Of a stretch of DNA of 46,216 bases, positions 1 to 7,491 are shown piece by piece. A model generated the notes under the pieces. That model saw only the letters and a list, made by a program, of their open reading frames with translations. It ran no database searches and was not told the DNA's origin. Location of the stretch: assembly GCF_013019105.1 (NCBI RefSeq), contig NZ_BLTE01000024.1, forward strand, positions 1-46,216. The letters are read 5' to 3'. The stretch comes from Fundidesulfovibrio magnetotacticus. GTDB lineage: Bacteria; Desulfobacterota; Desulfovibrionia; Desulfovibrionales; Desulfovibrionaceae. Each line of letters begins with the position of its first letter. Positions within the stretch are counted from its first letter, which is position 1. Made by a program: the position numbers and the translations under genes.

Positions 1-114
1 CTCGTGGGCTCGGAGGGCAGGCTCCTGAACCAGACGCTGACGTATTGCTTCTTCTACGTGGCCTTCCTGGGCGTCTTCGTCTACCTGGGCAGCCTGTACT
101 TCATGGGGCGTTGA
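1..114 (+). CDS. C-terminal end of a membrane transporter, possibly L-lactate permease (partial)
   Basis: The window opens inside this gene; only the last 37 codons before a TGA are present. The visible peptide has a polar stretch (GSEGRLLNQTL) followed by one hydrophobic helix of about 20 residues and a very short positively charged end. This matches the way LldP-type lactate permeases end (a GxEG..L..TL segment, then a final membrane helix), and lactate uptake is usual in sulfate reducers. The piece is too short for a firm family call; other ion-coupled permeases could end similarly. Confidence 0.5.
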   Translation, partial: LVGSEGRLLNQTLTYCFFYVAFLGVFVYLGSLYFMGR

Positions 115-161
115 AGACGGACGAGGCCTTCCGCCTGAGCGTTCCGCACGGCCCGGAACCG

Positions 162-196
162 GCCGCCGGGGGGATCGGATGCGATCCCCCGGCGGC
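162..196 (+). terminator. GC-rich hairpin after the permease gene
   Basis: Arms GCCGCCGGGGGGATC and GATCCCCCGGCGGC pair almost perfectly (one bulged G) around a short GGATGC loop, 48 bases after the permease stop. There is no clear T-run after it, so it may be a weak intrinsic terminator or an mRNA-stabilising 3' hairpin. Confidence 0.5.
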
Positions 197-451
197 GATC
201 AAGGTGATAAACGCTCGTCATGAATCGGCGGGCCGCCCTCGGCGGGGCGGACGGAAAACACCCGCCGGGCTGCCCCAGCATTTCTTTCGCTGCGAAGCGC
301 GGTGCGATCAACATTTCCCCTTGACTCCGGCACGGGGATGGTTAATTTAGCCCGGTTAACGGCATCGATCTTGTTGAGAGTTGGGTCAAGCGTGTGCTTC
401 GCTCCAATGTGATAAGAATGAATGCCAAAATCAATTTTGGAGTGATTGCAC
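197..451 (+). promoter_or_regulatory. Leader and promoter region of the RRM gene
   Basis: About 255 bases without a gene. The last 110 bases (from about 340) are clearly more AT-rich than the surroundings, as expected of a promoter and 5' leader. I could not settle on one -35/-10 pair. A GGAG Shine-Dalgarno at 439-442 precedes the ATG at 452. A long, AT-rich untranslated leader would fit cold-shock-type control of small RRM proteins, but that is inference. Confidence 0.4.
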
Positions 452-748
452 ATGTCTAAGAAGCTTTACGTCGGCAACCTGCCTTTCTCCGCCACCGAAG
501 ATGCCGTCCGCGCCCATTTTGCCCCCTACGGTGAGGTTGTCTCCGTGGCCCTGATCACCGACCGTGAGACCGGCCGCCTGCGCGGTTTCGGTTTCGTCGA
601 GATGGACGACGAAGGCGCCCTGGCCGCCATCGAGTCCCTTGACGGCCAGAACTTCGGCGGCCGCCCGCTGAAGATCAACGAAGCCCAGGAGCGCCCCCAG
701 CGTCGCCCCTTCGGCGGCGACCGTCCCCAGCAGCGCCGTCCCTGGTAG
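452..748 (+). CDS. Small RRM-domain RNA-binding protein
   Basis: This 98-residue protein is essentially one RNA recognition motif. RNP2 (LYVGNL) is at residues 5-10 and RNP1 (RGFGFVEM) at 44-51, both with the aromatic residues that stack on RNA bases. The remaining 20 residues are rich in Arg, Pro and Gln, as in the glycine/arginine tails of cyanobacterial and deltaproteobacterial Rbp proteins. These cytoplasmic proteins bind single-stranded RNA and are often cold-induced. ATG at 452 is chosen over the upstream in-frame TTG at 446 because it sits 9 bases after GGAG. It is followed by a strong terminator and so is probably monocistronic. Confidence 0.95.
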   Translation: MSKKLYVGNLPFSATEDAVRAHFAPYGEVVSVALITDRETGRLRGFGFVEMDDEGALAAIESLDGQNFGGRPLKINEAQERPQRRPFGGDRPQQRRPW

Positions 749-771
749 TTTCGGCCGCTAATCGGTCTTCC

Positions 772-805
772 AAGCCCCGTCCCGCTTGGGACGGGGCTTT
801 TTTTT
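772..805 (+). terminator. Rho-independent terminator of the RRM gene
   Basis: A perfect 12-bp stem (AAGCCCCGTCCC with GGGACGGGGCTT) around a GCTT loop ends in a run of eight T. It separates the RRM gene from infA. Confidence 0.95.
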
Positions 806-831
806 CCACTTCAACGCCGGAGGTATTGCAC

Positions 832-1050
832 ATGGCGAAAGAAGAAGGCATCGAGATCCCCGGCGTGGTCCAGGAGGCCCTGCCCGGGACCGTGTTCGAG
901 GTGAAGCTGGAAACCGGCCAGAACGTCCTGGCCTATCTCTGCGGCAAGATGCGCAAGTTCCGCATCAAGATCCTCCCCGGTGATTCGGTCAAGGTGGCCC
1001 TCTCGCCTTACGACCTCACCAAGGGCCGGATCACCTTCCGCGCGAAATAG
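832..1050 (+). CDS. infA: Translation initiation factor IF-1
   Basis: This 72-residue single OB-fold protein has the full length of E. coli IF-1 and its signature segments: MAKEEGIE at the N-terminus, the central [14 protein letters not shown] block, and the C-terminal [15 protein letters not shown]-1 binds the ribosomal A site during initiation with IF-2 and IF-3. ATG at 832 follows GGAGG by 8 bases. The bases just before the start (ATTGCACATG) are identical to those before the RRM gene upstream. The gene lies between two intrinsic terminators, so it looks monocistronic, although no clear promoter is visible in the 26 bases between the upstream terminator and the start. Confidence 0.97.
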   Translation: MAKEEGIEIPGVVQEALPGTVFEVKLETGQNVLAYLCGKMRKFRIKILPGDSVKVALSPYDLTKGRITFRAK

Positions 1051-1074
1051 CGTTGGTCCCGTCCGGGGCCGTGG

Positions 1075-1113
1075 GCGGGCTTTCCCTTATCGGGGAAAGC
1101 CCGCTTCGTCTTT
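1075..1113 (+). terminator. Rho-independent terminator of infA
   Basis: GCGGGCTTTCCC pairs with GGGAAAGCCCGC across a short loop (12-bp stem), followed by the T-rich stretch TTCGTCTTT. Confidence 0.9.
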
Positions 1114-1171
1114 ACGCGGCTTTGGAATTCCACTAGTCTTGCAGCCACTCGACCCAAGGGAGGAATCGTTC

Positions 1172-2155
1172 ATGGAAGCACCCGACCGCAACCTCGCCCT
1201 AGACCTGGTGCGCGTCACCGAGGCCGCGGCCCTTTCCAGCGCCCGCTGGCTGGGCCGAGGCGACAAAAACGCGGGCGATCAGGCGGCCGTGGACGCCATG
1301 CGCCTCTCCTTCGACACCATCAACATCGCGGGCGTCATCGTCATCGGCGAGGGCGAGAAGGACGAGGCCCCCATGCTCTACGGCGGCGAAGAGGTGGGCA
1401 CCGGCACGGGACCGGCCATGGACGTGGCCGTGGACCCCGTGGAGGGCACGCGCCTGCTGGCCTATGGCCGCCCGAACGCCATCTCCGTGGTGGGCGTGGC
1501 CCCGCGCGGCTCCATGTTCGACCCCGGCCCCAGCTTCTACATGCAAAAGCTCGTGGTTCCCTCGGCCGCGCGCGACGCCGTGGACCTGGACGCCCCCGTG
1601 GCCGACAACCTCAAGGCCGTGGCCAAGGCCCTCAGCAAGGACGTGGACGACCTGGTGGTCTTCGTGCTGGACAAGCCCCGCCACCAGCAGCTCATCGCGG
1701 ACATCCGCACTGCCGGGGCGCGCATCCAGCTGCACACCGACGGCGACGTGGCCGGCTCCCTCATGGCCCTGGACCCCAAAGACATGGTGGACGTGATGAT
1801 GGGCACCGGAGGCACCCCCGAGGGCGTGCTTTCCGCCTGCGCCATCCGCGCCGTGGGCGGCCAGATGTTCGCCCGGCTGGACCCCCAGTCCGATTCGGAG
1901 CGCCAAAACCTCCTGGACTCCGGGGTCGACCTGAAACGCGTGCTCACCGCCGAGGAACTGGTCACCAGCCCCGACACCTTCTTCGCGGCAACGGGCATTT
2001 CCGGCGGCACCTGGCTGGAGGGCGTCTCCTTCTCCGGAAGCGGCGCGGTCACCCACTCCCTGGTGCTGCGCGGCAAGACCGGCACCATGCGCCGCATCGA
2101 ATCCCACCACACCTGGGACAAGCTCATGCGCTTCAGCGCCGTGAAGTACGATTGA
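1172..2155 (+). CDS. glpX: Fructose-1,6-bisphosphatase class II (GlpX type)
   Basis: A 327-residue GlpX-family phosphatase that hydrolyses fructose 1,6-bisphosphate to fructose 6-phosphate in gluconeogenesis; some homologues also take sedoheptulose 1,7-bisphosphate. Metal-binding elements are visible: GDQAAVDAMR with Asp36, GEGEKDEAPML with Glu60, and DPVEGT (residues 88-93) with Asp88. The spacing follows the E. coli enzyme with a constant offset of three. Length is close to the usual 320-336. The ATG follows AAGGGAGG; an open frame extends upstream but lacks a start with a ribosome site and runs through the infA terminator. The downstream PhzF-like gene starts 15 bases after the stop, so the two are probably cotranscribed. 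Confidence 0.95.
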   Translation: MEAPDRNLALDLVRVTEAAALSSARWLGRGDKNAGDQAAVDAMRLSFDTINIAGVIVIGEGEKDEAPMLYGGEEVGTGTGPAMDVAVDPVEGTRLLAYGRPNAISVVGVAPRGSMFDPGPSFYMQKLVVPSAARDAVDLDAPVADNLKAVAKALSKDVDDLVVFVLDKPRHQQLIADIRTAGARIQLHTDGDVAGSLMALDPKDMVDVMMGTGGTPEGVLSACAIRAVGGQMFARLDPQSDSERQNLLDSGVDLKRVLTAEELVTSPDTFFAATGISGGTWLEGVSFSGSGAVTHSLVLRGKTGTMRRIESHHTWDKLMRFSAVKYD

Positions 2156-2170
2156 TCGAAAGGACCCGTC

Positions 2171-2992
2171 ATGGCCACACGCCTCTGGACCGTTGACGCC
2201 TTCGCGGAAGCCCCCTTTACCGGCAACCCCGCCGGAGTCTGCCTGCTGGACCGCCCGGCGCCTGCCGAGTGGATGCAGGCCCTGGCCCGGGAGCTGAACC
2301 ACTCCGAAACGGCGTTCCTTGTGAGCGGCGAGGAATGTTTCGGCCTGCGCTGGTTCACCCCCTCCGTGGAGGTGGACCTCTGCGGCCACGCCACCCTGGC
2401 CAGTGCCCACGTGCTCTGGAGCGGCGGCATGGCCCCTCCGGGCGAGACCATCCGCTTCGAGACCGCCAGCGGCAGGCTCTCGGCCACGCCCGGCAAGCAG
2501 GGCCTCATCTGGCTGGATTTCCCGGCCGAGCCGGGCCACCCCCTTCCCGTGCCCGACGGGCTGGCCCAGGCCCTGGGCGCGCGCATCGTGGGCGCGCAGC
2601 GCAACCGCATGGACCTGCTGGTGGAGCTGGAAAGCGAGGAGGCCGTGCTGGGCCTGGCCCCCGACCTGGCGCGGGTGCGCGCCCTGGGCGGCCGGGGGCT
2701 CATCGTCACCAGCCGGGCCGAGAGGCCCGGGGCGGATTTCGTTTCACGCTTCTTCGCCCCCGCCGCGGGCATCGACGAGGACCCCGTCACGGGAAGCGCC
2801 CACTGCTTCCTTGGGCCCTACTGGTCGAAGCGGCTGGGCGCGAACGAACTCACGGGCTACCAGGCCTCGTCGCGCGGCGGCACGGTGCTCGTGGAACTGG
2901 ACGGCGTGCGTGTACGCCTGGGCGGACGAGCCGTGACCATCGCCTCCGGGGAGCTCGCCCCGCGCGCCTTGCCGGTGCGCCCCAGGGGCTGA
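2171..2992 (+). CDS. PhzF-family isomerase/epimerase-like protein
   Basis: This 273-residue protein has the two-domain PhzF fold signatures. The N-terminal part contains VDAFAEAPFTGNPAGVCLL, the NHSETAFL segment with the catalytic-type Glu, and LCGHATLASAHVL. The C-terminal part contains DEDPVTGSAHC. PhzF of phenazine synthesis isomerises a dihydro-anthranilate, but most family members occur without phenazine genes and their substrates are unknown. No phenazine gene is nearby. It follows glpX by 15 bases with an AAAGGA ribosome site, suggesting joint transcription rather than a shared pathway. Confidence 0.9.
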   Translation: MATRLWTVDAFAEAPFTGNPAGVCLLDRPAPAEWMQALARELNHSETAFLVSGEECFGLRWFTPSVEVDLCGHATLASAHVLWSGGMAPPGETIRFETASGRLSATPGKQGLIWLDFPAEPGHPLPVPDGLAQALGARIVGAQRNRMDLLVELESEEAVLGLAPDLARVRALGGRGLIVTSRAERPGADFVSRFFAPAAGIDEDPVTGSAHCFLGPYWSKRLGANELTGYQASSRGGTVLVELDGVRVRLGGRAVTIASGELAPRALPVRPRG

Positions 2993-3261
2993 GGCCCCGG
3001 CGCGAAGCGCCGCCTTCGGCCAACCCGCGCGCTGAGTCGGCCTGACGCGCTTTCGCGTTCCGCGCCGTCGTTACCGCCTGTGCGCCTCGCGATGGCGCGC
3101 ACCGCAAGAACCGGCATCGCGTGGCGGCCGATGGCGTCGGGGCTTCGACCGCCGTGGTCCCGCGCGCCGGAGCAGACGGACGACCCCGTCCACCGGCCGG
3201 ATACGCGCCGGGCGGACGCGCCTCGTCGTATCGACGACCCGCCACAGCCTGCCCGGTTCCG

Positions 3262-3609
3262 CTAGAAGGTGATCACCGCATAGCCTTTGGCGATCCATCC
3301 CGCCATGCCCGCGTGGCCGTGCATCTCGTCCAGGATCGGCAATCCCTCGCGGGTCACTGCCTCCAGCGCGCCCAGTTGATGGGCGCAGGCGCGGCATGCG
3401 CCGGCCAGGAGGTTCTGGCTCTTGGTGCGCTCGAAAAGCGCGTGCATGGGATGGCTTTCCCGGGCCAGTTCGGACACCACCTTGACCGATTCCCCTTCAA
3501 GTATCACTTGAACTTCATACCCCTTCTCGCGCAGGTCGATGGCGTTGAGCATCACGTGCACGAAACAGGGGATTTCGCCCCGGAAGGCGAAGAGCGCGAA
3601 CTTGTCCAT
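3262..3609 (-). CDS. DsrE-like small protein
   Basis: A 115-residue alpha/beta protein with the pattern of the DsrE/DsrF/YchN family: an N-terminal beta strand (KFALFAFRG), a helix with an amphipathic repeat (HVMLNAIDLREKGYEV), a strand VQVILEGE, then a cysteine-bearing loop ACRACAHQLGA (Cys72 and Cys75). Family members relay persulfide sulfur or act as small redox partners in sulfur-metabolising bacteria. Conserved cysteines fit sulfur handling, but the substrate is not known. ATG at 3609 follows AGAGGA. It is 98 bases downstream of the oxidoreductase beta gene on the same strand and may be the last gene of that unit. Confidence 0.65.
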   Translation of the reverse strand: MDKFALFAFRGEIPCFVHVMLNAIDLREKGYEVQVILEGESVKVVSELARESHPMHALFERTKSQNLLAGACRACAHQLGALEAVTREGLPILDEMHGHAGMAGWIAKGYAVITF

Positions 3610-3707
3610 GGCGTCCTCTTCTGAAACGGCCCGGACGCCACGAGGACGGCCGGGCCGGATGGTTCTGTCGTTAGGGGTCTTGCGTTCGCCGCGGGCGGCG
3701 CGCCGTC

Positions 3708-4553
3708 TCAGGCGTATTCCTCCAGGATCTTCGCCAGCTTGACCAGGTCCGGCCGCGAGGTGGCCAGGGGCCTGCGCACGCGCGGGTCCGGCCGGTAGGG
3801 CGCGCGCTCGCCCCTGTACACCACGCCCAGGGGGATGCGCTCCCCGAACTCGAGGGCCTTGTCCAGGGCCGCGCGGCGGTCCGTGGGGTCGTGCTCCGGC
3901 CCCAGCTTGTAGCAGCGGCTCTTGTACCAGGCGAAGGTGTTCACCTTGTTGAAGGAGACGCAGGGCTGGAGGATGTCCACCAGGGCGAAGCCCGGGTGGC
4001 GCACGGCCTGCTCGATCAGTCCGGCCAGGTGCTCCGGATCGCCAGAGAAGCCCCTGGCCACGAAGGGCACGTCCAGGGTCACGGCCACGGCCAGGGGCGG
4101 GAAGGCCAGGGAGGGCGCGCCGCCCGGCTGGAATTTGGTGACCTGCCCCTGGGCCGTGGTGGGGCTGGCCTGCCCCTTGGTCAGGCCGTAGATCTGGTTG
4201 TCGTGGACGAGGAGCGTCATGCCCACGTTGCGGCGCATGGCGGCCAGGAAGTGGTTGCCGCCCTCGCCGTAGCTGCACCCGTCGCCGCTCTCGGCGATCA
4301 CCGCGAGCCCGGGATTGGCCAGGGCCGCGCCCTGGGCGGGGGGGAGGCCGCGTCCGTGCAGGCCGTTGAAACAGTTGCAGCGCAGATAGTGCGGGGCCTT
4401 GGCCGCCTGGCCGATGCCCGAACACAACAGCACCTGGTGCGGGGCCAGCTCCAGCCGGGAGAGGGCCTTCTTCACCGCCCCCAGGATGGCGTGGTTGCCG
4501 CAGCCGGGGCACCAGGCGGTCTCGATGTTGCCGTAGCGGTCGATGGGGATCAT
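3708..4553 (-). CDS. 2-oxoacid:ferredoxin oxidoreductase, beta subunit
   Basis: A 281-residue thiamine-diphosphate subunit. It has the N-terminal CPGCGNHAILGAV motif, which supplies cluster-ligand cysteines, and the ThDP/Mg motif ESGDGCSYGEGGNHFLA followed by HDNQIYGLTKGQASPT, typical of KorB/OorB proteins. It works with the alpha chain to decarboxylate a 2-oxoacid oxidatively with CoA and reduce ferredoxin. The start ATG overlaps the stop of the alpha gene (ATGA), so the pair is translationally coupled. Sequence alone does not tell 2-oxoglutarate from branched-chain or aryl 2-oxoacids; the 2-oxoglutarate type is the best guess from subunit architecture. Confidence 0.92.
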   Translation of the reverse strand: MIPIDRYGNIETAWCPGCGNHAILGAVKKALSRLELAPHQVLLCSGIGQAAKAPHYLRCNCFNGLHGRGLPPAQGAALANPGLAVIAESGDGCSYGEGGNHFLAAMRRNVGMTLLVHDNQIYGLTKGQASPTTAQGQVTKFQPGGAPSLAFPPLAVAVTLDVPFVARGFSGDPEHLAGLIEQAVRHPGFALVDILQPCVSFNKVNTFAWYKSRCYKLGPEHDPTDRRAALDKALEFGERIPLGVVYRGERAPYRPDPRVRRPLATSRPDLVKLAKILEEYA

Positions 4554-6277
4554 GCCGACACCTCCTCTCCGGCGACGGTCGAAGTTCCTTGCGGGCTCCC
4601 GAGGCGCGCAAGGATATACCCCGCGGTGAAGGGCAGTCCGTCGTAACGCGTCACCAGCCCGTGGAAGGCGAAGCCCGTCTCCTGGCGGATCAGCTTGGCC
4701 AGCTGCCCCGAGGGGTTGCCCTCCACCATCACGGCGCGCCCCGCGCCTTCGAGGACCGGCAGGAAGCTCTCCGGGACAAGAGGCCAAACCTGGGAAAAAT
4801 GCAGCACGGCGGCGGACGTGCCCCGCTCCCGCAGGGTCTGGGCCGCCTCCAGGCAGGCCCCCAGGCTCGACCCCCAGCAGGCCAGGAGCACCTCGGGGGC
4901 CGCATCGCCCGCAAGGGAGGGGGCGACGGCGTCGGCCTCCAGGCCGCGTCCCTTGCGCAGGCGCTTGTCCACCATGCGCACGCGCACGCCCAGGTCCTCG
5001 GTGATGTGTCCGTCGGGGGTGTGCTCGTCGGAATCGAGCACCACGAGGTGCTCCCCGAATCCGGGAATCAGGCGCGGCGAGACGCCGTTTTCGGTGAGGG
5101 CGTAGCGCTCGTAGCCGTGCGGGTCCGGGGTCTCCAGCCCGGGCAAGTCCAGCGGCGGCAGGGCTTCCAGATCGAAAGGGGCCACGGCGCGGTAGGAGTC
5201 GGCCAGGTACTGGTCGGTGAGCACGAAGGCGGGGCTCTGCCACTTCTCGGCCTGGTTCACGGCGCGAAACGTCAGGTCGAAGCACTGCTCGGGTGTCCCG
5301 GGGGCGTAGACGGCGCGCGGGAAATCGCCGTGCCCGGCGTGAACGACCAGGTTCAGGTCGCCCTGCTCGGTGCGCGTGGGCAACCCCGTTGCCGGGCCGG
5401 GACGCTGGGCCAGCACCACCGTGAGGGGCGTCTCGATCATGCCCGCCAGGCTCACCCCCTCCACCATGAGGGCAAAGCCGCCCCCCGAGGTGGGCACGAG
5501 AACGCGCGCCCCGGCAGCCGATGCGCCCAGGGCCATGTTCACGGCCGCGATCTCGTCCTCGGCCTGCTCGGTGAGCACGCCCATGCGCCCGCCGGGAGCC
5601 ACCAGGGCCGCCGCCACGGATGTGGCCGGAGTCATGGGATAAAAGGAGCAGAAATTGACGCCAGCCGCCATGGCCCCCAGGGCGATGGCCTCGTTGCCGT
5701 TCAGGAACAGCCGCTTCTCCCGCCGCATCGGGGGCGGCAGGCAGGCGAAGCTTGCGCCGCTCTCCCTGGTCCAGTCCAGGGCGTCGGAGAATACCTTGAG
5801 GTTCAGGGCCGCCTCGTCCCCGCCCTTGGCCGCGAAGCGCTCGGTGATGAGCCCCTCCAGCCAGGAACGCTCCAGGCACAAGAGACCGGCCAGCACGCCA
5901 AGGGCGGCCATGTTCTCATGGACCGGCCGGGGGCACAGCCGGGAATACGGCACATTGAGGCCGGGCAGGCCGCCCAGGTCGGTTTTCTCCCCGGCCAGGG
6001 CCAGGCCCCCCGGACTCAGGAGCGGGCCATGCAGGGCCAGGCTGGCCTGGTCCAGGGCCACGAGGAGGTCCACGTTCTCGGGCGGGGCGTGCACGGGGTC
6101 GGGGCTCACGCGCACGCAGTAGGTGTTGTGCCCTCCCCGGATGCGCGACAGGTAATCCTGCACCACCAGGATTTCGTAACCAGCCCGCACCAGGGCCTTT
6201 GCCAGGAAATCCCCCACGGTGACGAGCCCCTGCCCCGCTTCGCCACCCACAAGAACCGTGACGCTCGATGCGCTCAT
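4550..6277 (-). CDS. 2-oxoacid:ferredoxin oxidoreductase, fused gamma-alpha subunit
   Basis: A 575-residue fusion. Residues 1 to about 190 form the gamma domain (VLVGGEAGQGLVTVGDFLAKAL, then SRIRGGHNTYCVRVS). From about residue 200 comes the alpha/pyrimidine-binding domain (LNGNEAIALGAMAAGVNFCSFYPMTPATS, EQAEDEIAAVNMALGASAAGARVL), with a C-terminal transketolase-like domain. This is the usual KorA form of two-subunit 2-oxoacid oxidoreductases. No separate delta ferredoxin subunit is encoded beside it, so electrons should go to free ferredoxin. ATG at 6277 is preceded by GGGAGGG; longer in-frame starts lie inside a hairpin. A GC hairpin followed by TTTT lies 27-51 bases upstream and may terminate or attenuate transcription. 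Confidence 0.92.
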   Translation of the reverse strand: MSASSVTVLVGGEAGQGLVTVGDFLAKALVRAGYEILVVQDYLSRIRGGHNTYCVRVSPDPVHAPPENVDLLVALDQASLALHGPLLSPGGLALAGEKTDLGGLPGLNVPYSRLCPRPVHENMAALGVLAGLLCLERSWLEGLITERFAAKGGDEAALNLKVFSDALDWTRESGASFACLPPPMRREKRLFLNGNEAIALGAMAAGVNFCSFYPMTPATSVAAALVAPGGRMGVLTEQAEDEIAAVNMALGASAAGARVLVPTSGGGFALMVEGVSLAGMIETPLTVVLAQRPGPATGLPTRTEQGDLNLVVHAGHGDFPRAVYAPGTPEQCFDLTFRAVNQAEKWQSPAFVLTDQYLADSYRAVAPFDLEALPPLDLPGLETPDPHGYERYALTENGVSPRLIPGFGEHLVVLDSDEHTPDGHITEDLGVRVRMVDKRLRKGRGLEADAVAPSLAGDAAPEVLLACWGSSLGACLEAAQTLRERGTSAAVLHFSQVWPLVPESFLPVLEGAGRAVMVEGNPSGQLAKLIRQETGFAFHGLVTRYDGLPFTAGYILARLGSPQGTSTVAGEEVSA

Positions 6278-6303
6278 GAAGCCCTCCCGGGCCGTAGTGA
6301 AAA

Positions 6304-6328
6304 CGGCCGCCGGGAAGCCCGGCGGCCG
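6304..6328 (-). terminator. Terminator-like hairpin in the leader of the oxidoreductase operon
   Basis: An 11-bp perfect GC stem (CGGCCGCCGGG with CCCGGCGGCCG) and a 3-base loop, followed on the minus strand by GTTTTC. It is only 27 bases before the alpha-subunit start and just ahead of its ribosome site, so it could attenuate the operon as well as stop read-through from the dfx operon. Confidence 0.5.
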
Positions 6329-6454
6329 CCTGCCAGATGATGAACCCCGTTGCCGTGGTTCGCGAGAGCCGCTTGCGGGCGGCATAGCCGCCCTGCTCCG
6401 GAATGCGCTCCGCGCTGGGCCGTCTCAAGGCCGCCAAGCCGATTTTGAAGGCAG

Positions 6455-6489
6455 CCAGACGGCCGCGGGGATTCCCTGCGGCCGTCTGG
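6455..6489 (-). terminator. Hairpin abutting the stop codon of the ferritin-like gene
   Basis: Twelve-base perfect arms (CCAGACGGCCGC and GCGGCCGTCTGG) with an inner GGG/CCC extension begin directly after the TAA. The following minus-strand bases are only mildly T-rich, so it is either a weak intrinsic terminator or a 3' mRNA-stabilising stem. Confidence 0.6.
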
Positions 6490-6978
6490 TTAATCGTTGC
6501 CGGACGAGCCTGCGGGCCTTTCGAGATACTGGCGCAGGTCCGAGAGCAACACCCAGTGTCTGCGCTCTTCTTCAAGGGCCTGATCCAGGATGAACCGCTC
6601 CTGGGTATCGCTCGCGTCCAGAAGGGAGTTCTCCAGGTGACGAAGGCAGGCCTCCTCCAGGCGGAAGGCGACGGTGAGCATCTGGTCGTCCTGGAGGCAG
6701 GTTTCCCCACGCTCCAGGAGTCCTGGCGGGAAAGCCGCCTTCCCGCCCCCGTTTTCCACCAGAGCACAGGCCGTGGCGAGGCTCTGCCCCGCGCGCAACG
6801 CGGCCTGCACCGCCGCGAGTTTCGCCGTGAGGCGGCGCTTGTCGCGCCCCAGAACCGCGAAGACCGCGCGCGCCACTTCGGCCGGACAACGCTCCTTGGC
6901 CATGTCGTAGAAGTCCATGGCCTCGCTCTGAAGCTCCAGGAGCCTGCACAGCGCCGACGCGGCGGCCTCCACGGCCAT
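6490..6978 (-). CDS. Ferritin-like (rubrerythrin-like) protein with incomplete di-iron site
   Basis: A 162-residue, all-helical protein with the four-helix pattern of ferritin-like domains. Helix 1 reads LQSEAMDFYDMAKERC, and the second pair is EEACLRHLEN and DQALEEERRHWVLLSDL with a typical ExxxH-like ending. In helix 2 the expected E..H pair is replaced by GRDKRRL, so half of the di-iron ligands appear lost. It is the third gene of an operon with desulfoferrodoxin and ferritin, 2 bases after the ferritin stop. The ribosome site before ATG 6978 is weak, suggesting coupling to ferritin translation. Role unknown; an oxidative-stress or iron-storage accessory protein is the reasonable guess. 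Confidence 0.75.
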   Translation of the reverse strand: MAVEAAASALCRLLELQSEAMDFYDMAKERCPAEVARAVFAVLGRDKRRLTAKLAAVQAALRAGQSLATACALVENGGGKAAFPPGLLERGETCLQDDQMLTVAFRLEEACLRHLENSLLDASDTQERFILDQALEEERRHWVLLSDLRQYLERPAGSSGND

Positions 6979-6980
6979 GG

Positions 6981-7487
6981 CTACGCCACCGGAGGCGTGA
7001 AGACCCTGGTGGCCAACTCCTTGTCCAGCATGTACAGGGCCGAGGGATTGCCCTCCACCAGCTTGAGTTTGTTCAGGATGTCCTGCACGCTGGCCTCTTC
7101 TTCCACCTGCTCGTCGATGAACCACTTCAGGTAGGACACCGTGGCGTGGTCCTTGAGCTCGATGGCCAGGTCCATAAGGCCGTTGATGCGCGCGGTGACG
7201 CCCTGCTCGTGCTTCAGGGTGTCCTCGAAGGCGGCCAGGGGGGTCTTCCAGTCGCTGGGGGGAGCTTCCAGGGTCTGGAGCCGGATGCGCCCGCCGCGCT
7301 CGATGGTGTAGTTGTAGAACTTGTCGGCGTGGAACTTCTCCTCCTGCTCCTGCACCTTCATCCAGTTGGCGAAACCGGCGAGCCCCATGTCCTGGAAGTA
7401 GCTGGACATGGAGAGGTAGAGGTAGGAGGACCACAGCTCCCATTTCACCTGCTCGTTGAGAGCGGCATCCATCTTGTCGTGCAGCAT
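6981..7487 (-). CDS. ftn: Ferritin (non-haem, bacterial H-type)
   Basis: A 168-residue ferritin of the FtnA type, an iron-storage protein that oxidises Fe(II) and mineralises it in a 24-subunit shell. The ferroxidase pattern is visible: Glu in NEQVKWELWSSYLYLSMSSYF, E-x-x-H in QEQEEKFHADKFYNYTIERGG, and the later EEEASVQDILNKL helix with a preceding WFIDEQVEE. Length is normal. ATG at 7487 follows GGAGG and AGAGG, 4 bases after the desulfoferrodoxin stop. Clustering with superoxide reductase fits sequestration of iron released during oxygen exposure. Confidence 0.95.
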   Translation of the reverse strand: MLHDKMDAALNEQVKWELWSSYLYLSMSSYFQDMGLAGFANWMKVQEQEEKFHADKFYNYTIERGGRIRLQTLEAPPSDWKTPLAAFEDTLKHEQGVTARINGLMDLAIELKDHATVSYLKWFIDEQVEEEASVQDILNKLKLVEGNPSALYMLDKELATRVFTPPVA

Positions 7488-7491
7488 GCCT

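Noticed and set aside
1199-2539. A 446-codon open frame on the minus strand opposite glpX and the PhzF gene
   Set aside because: Its composition (Gly, His, Ala, Val runs) is that of an antisense frame in GC-rich DNA, and both plus-strand genes are clear family members.
2993-3261. A gene or terminator in the gap between the PhzF and DsrE-like genes
   Set aside because: Short frames there have no ribosome site or protein-like composition, and no stem with a T-run was found.
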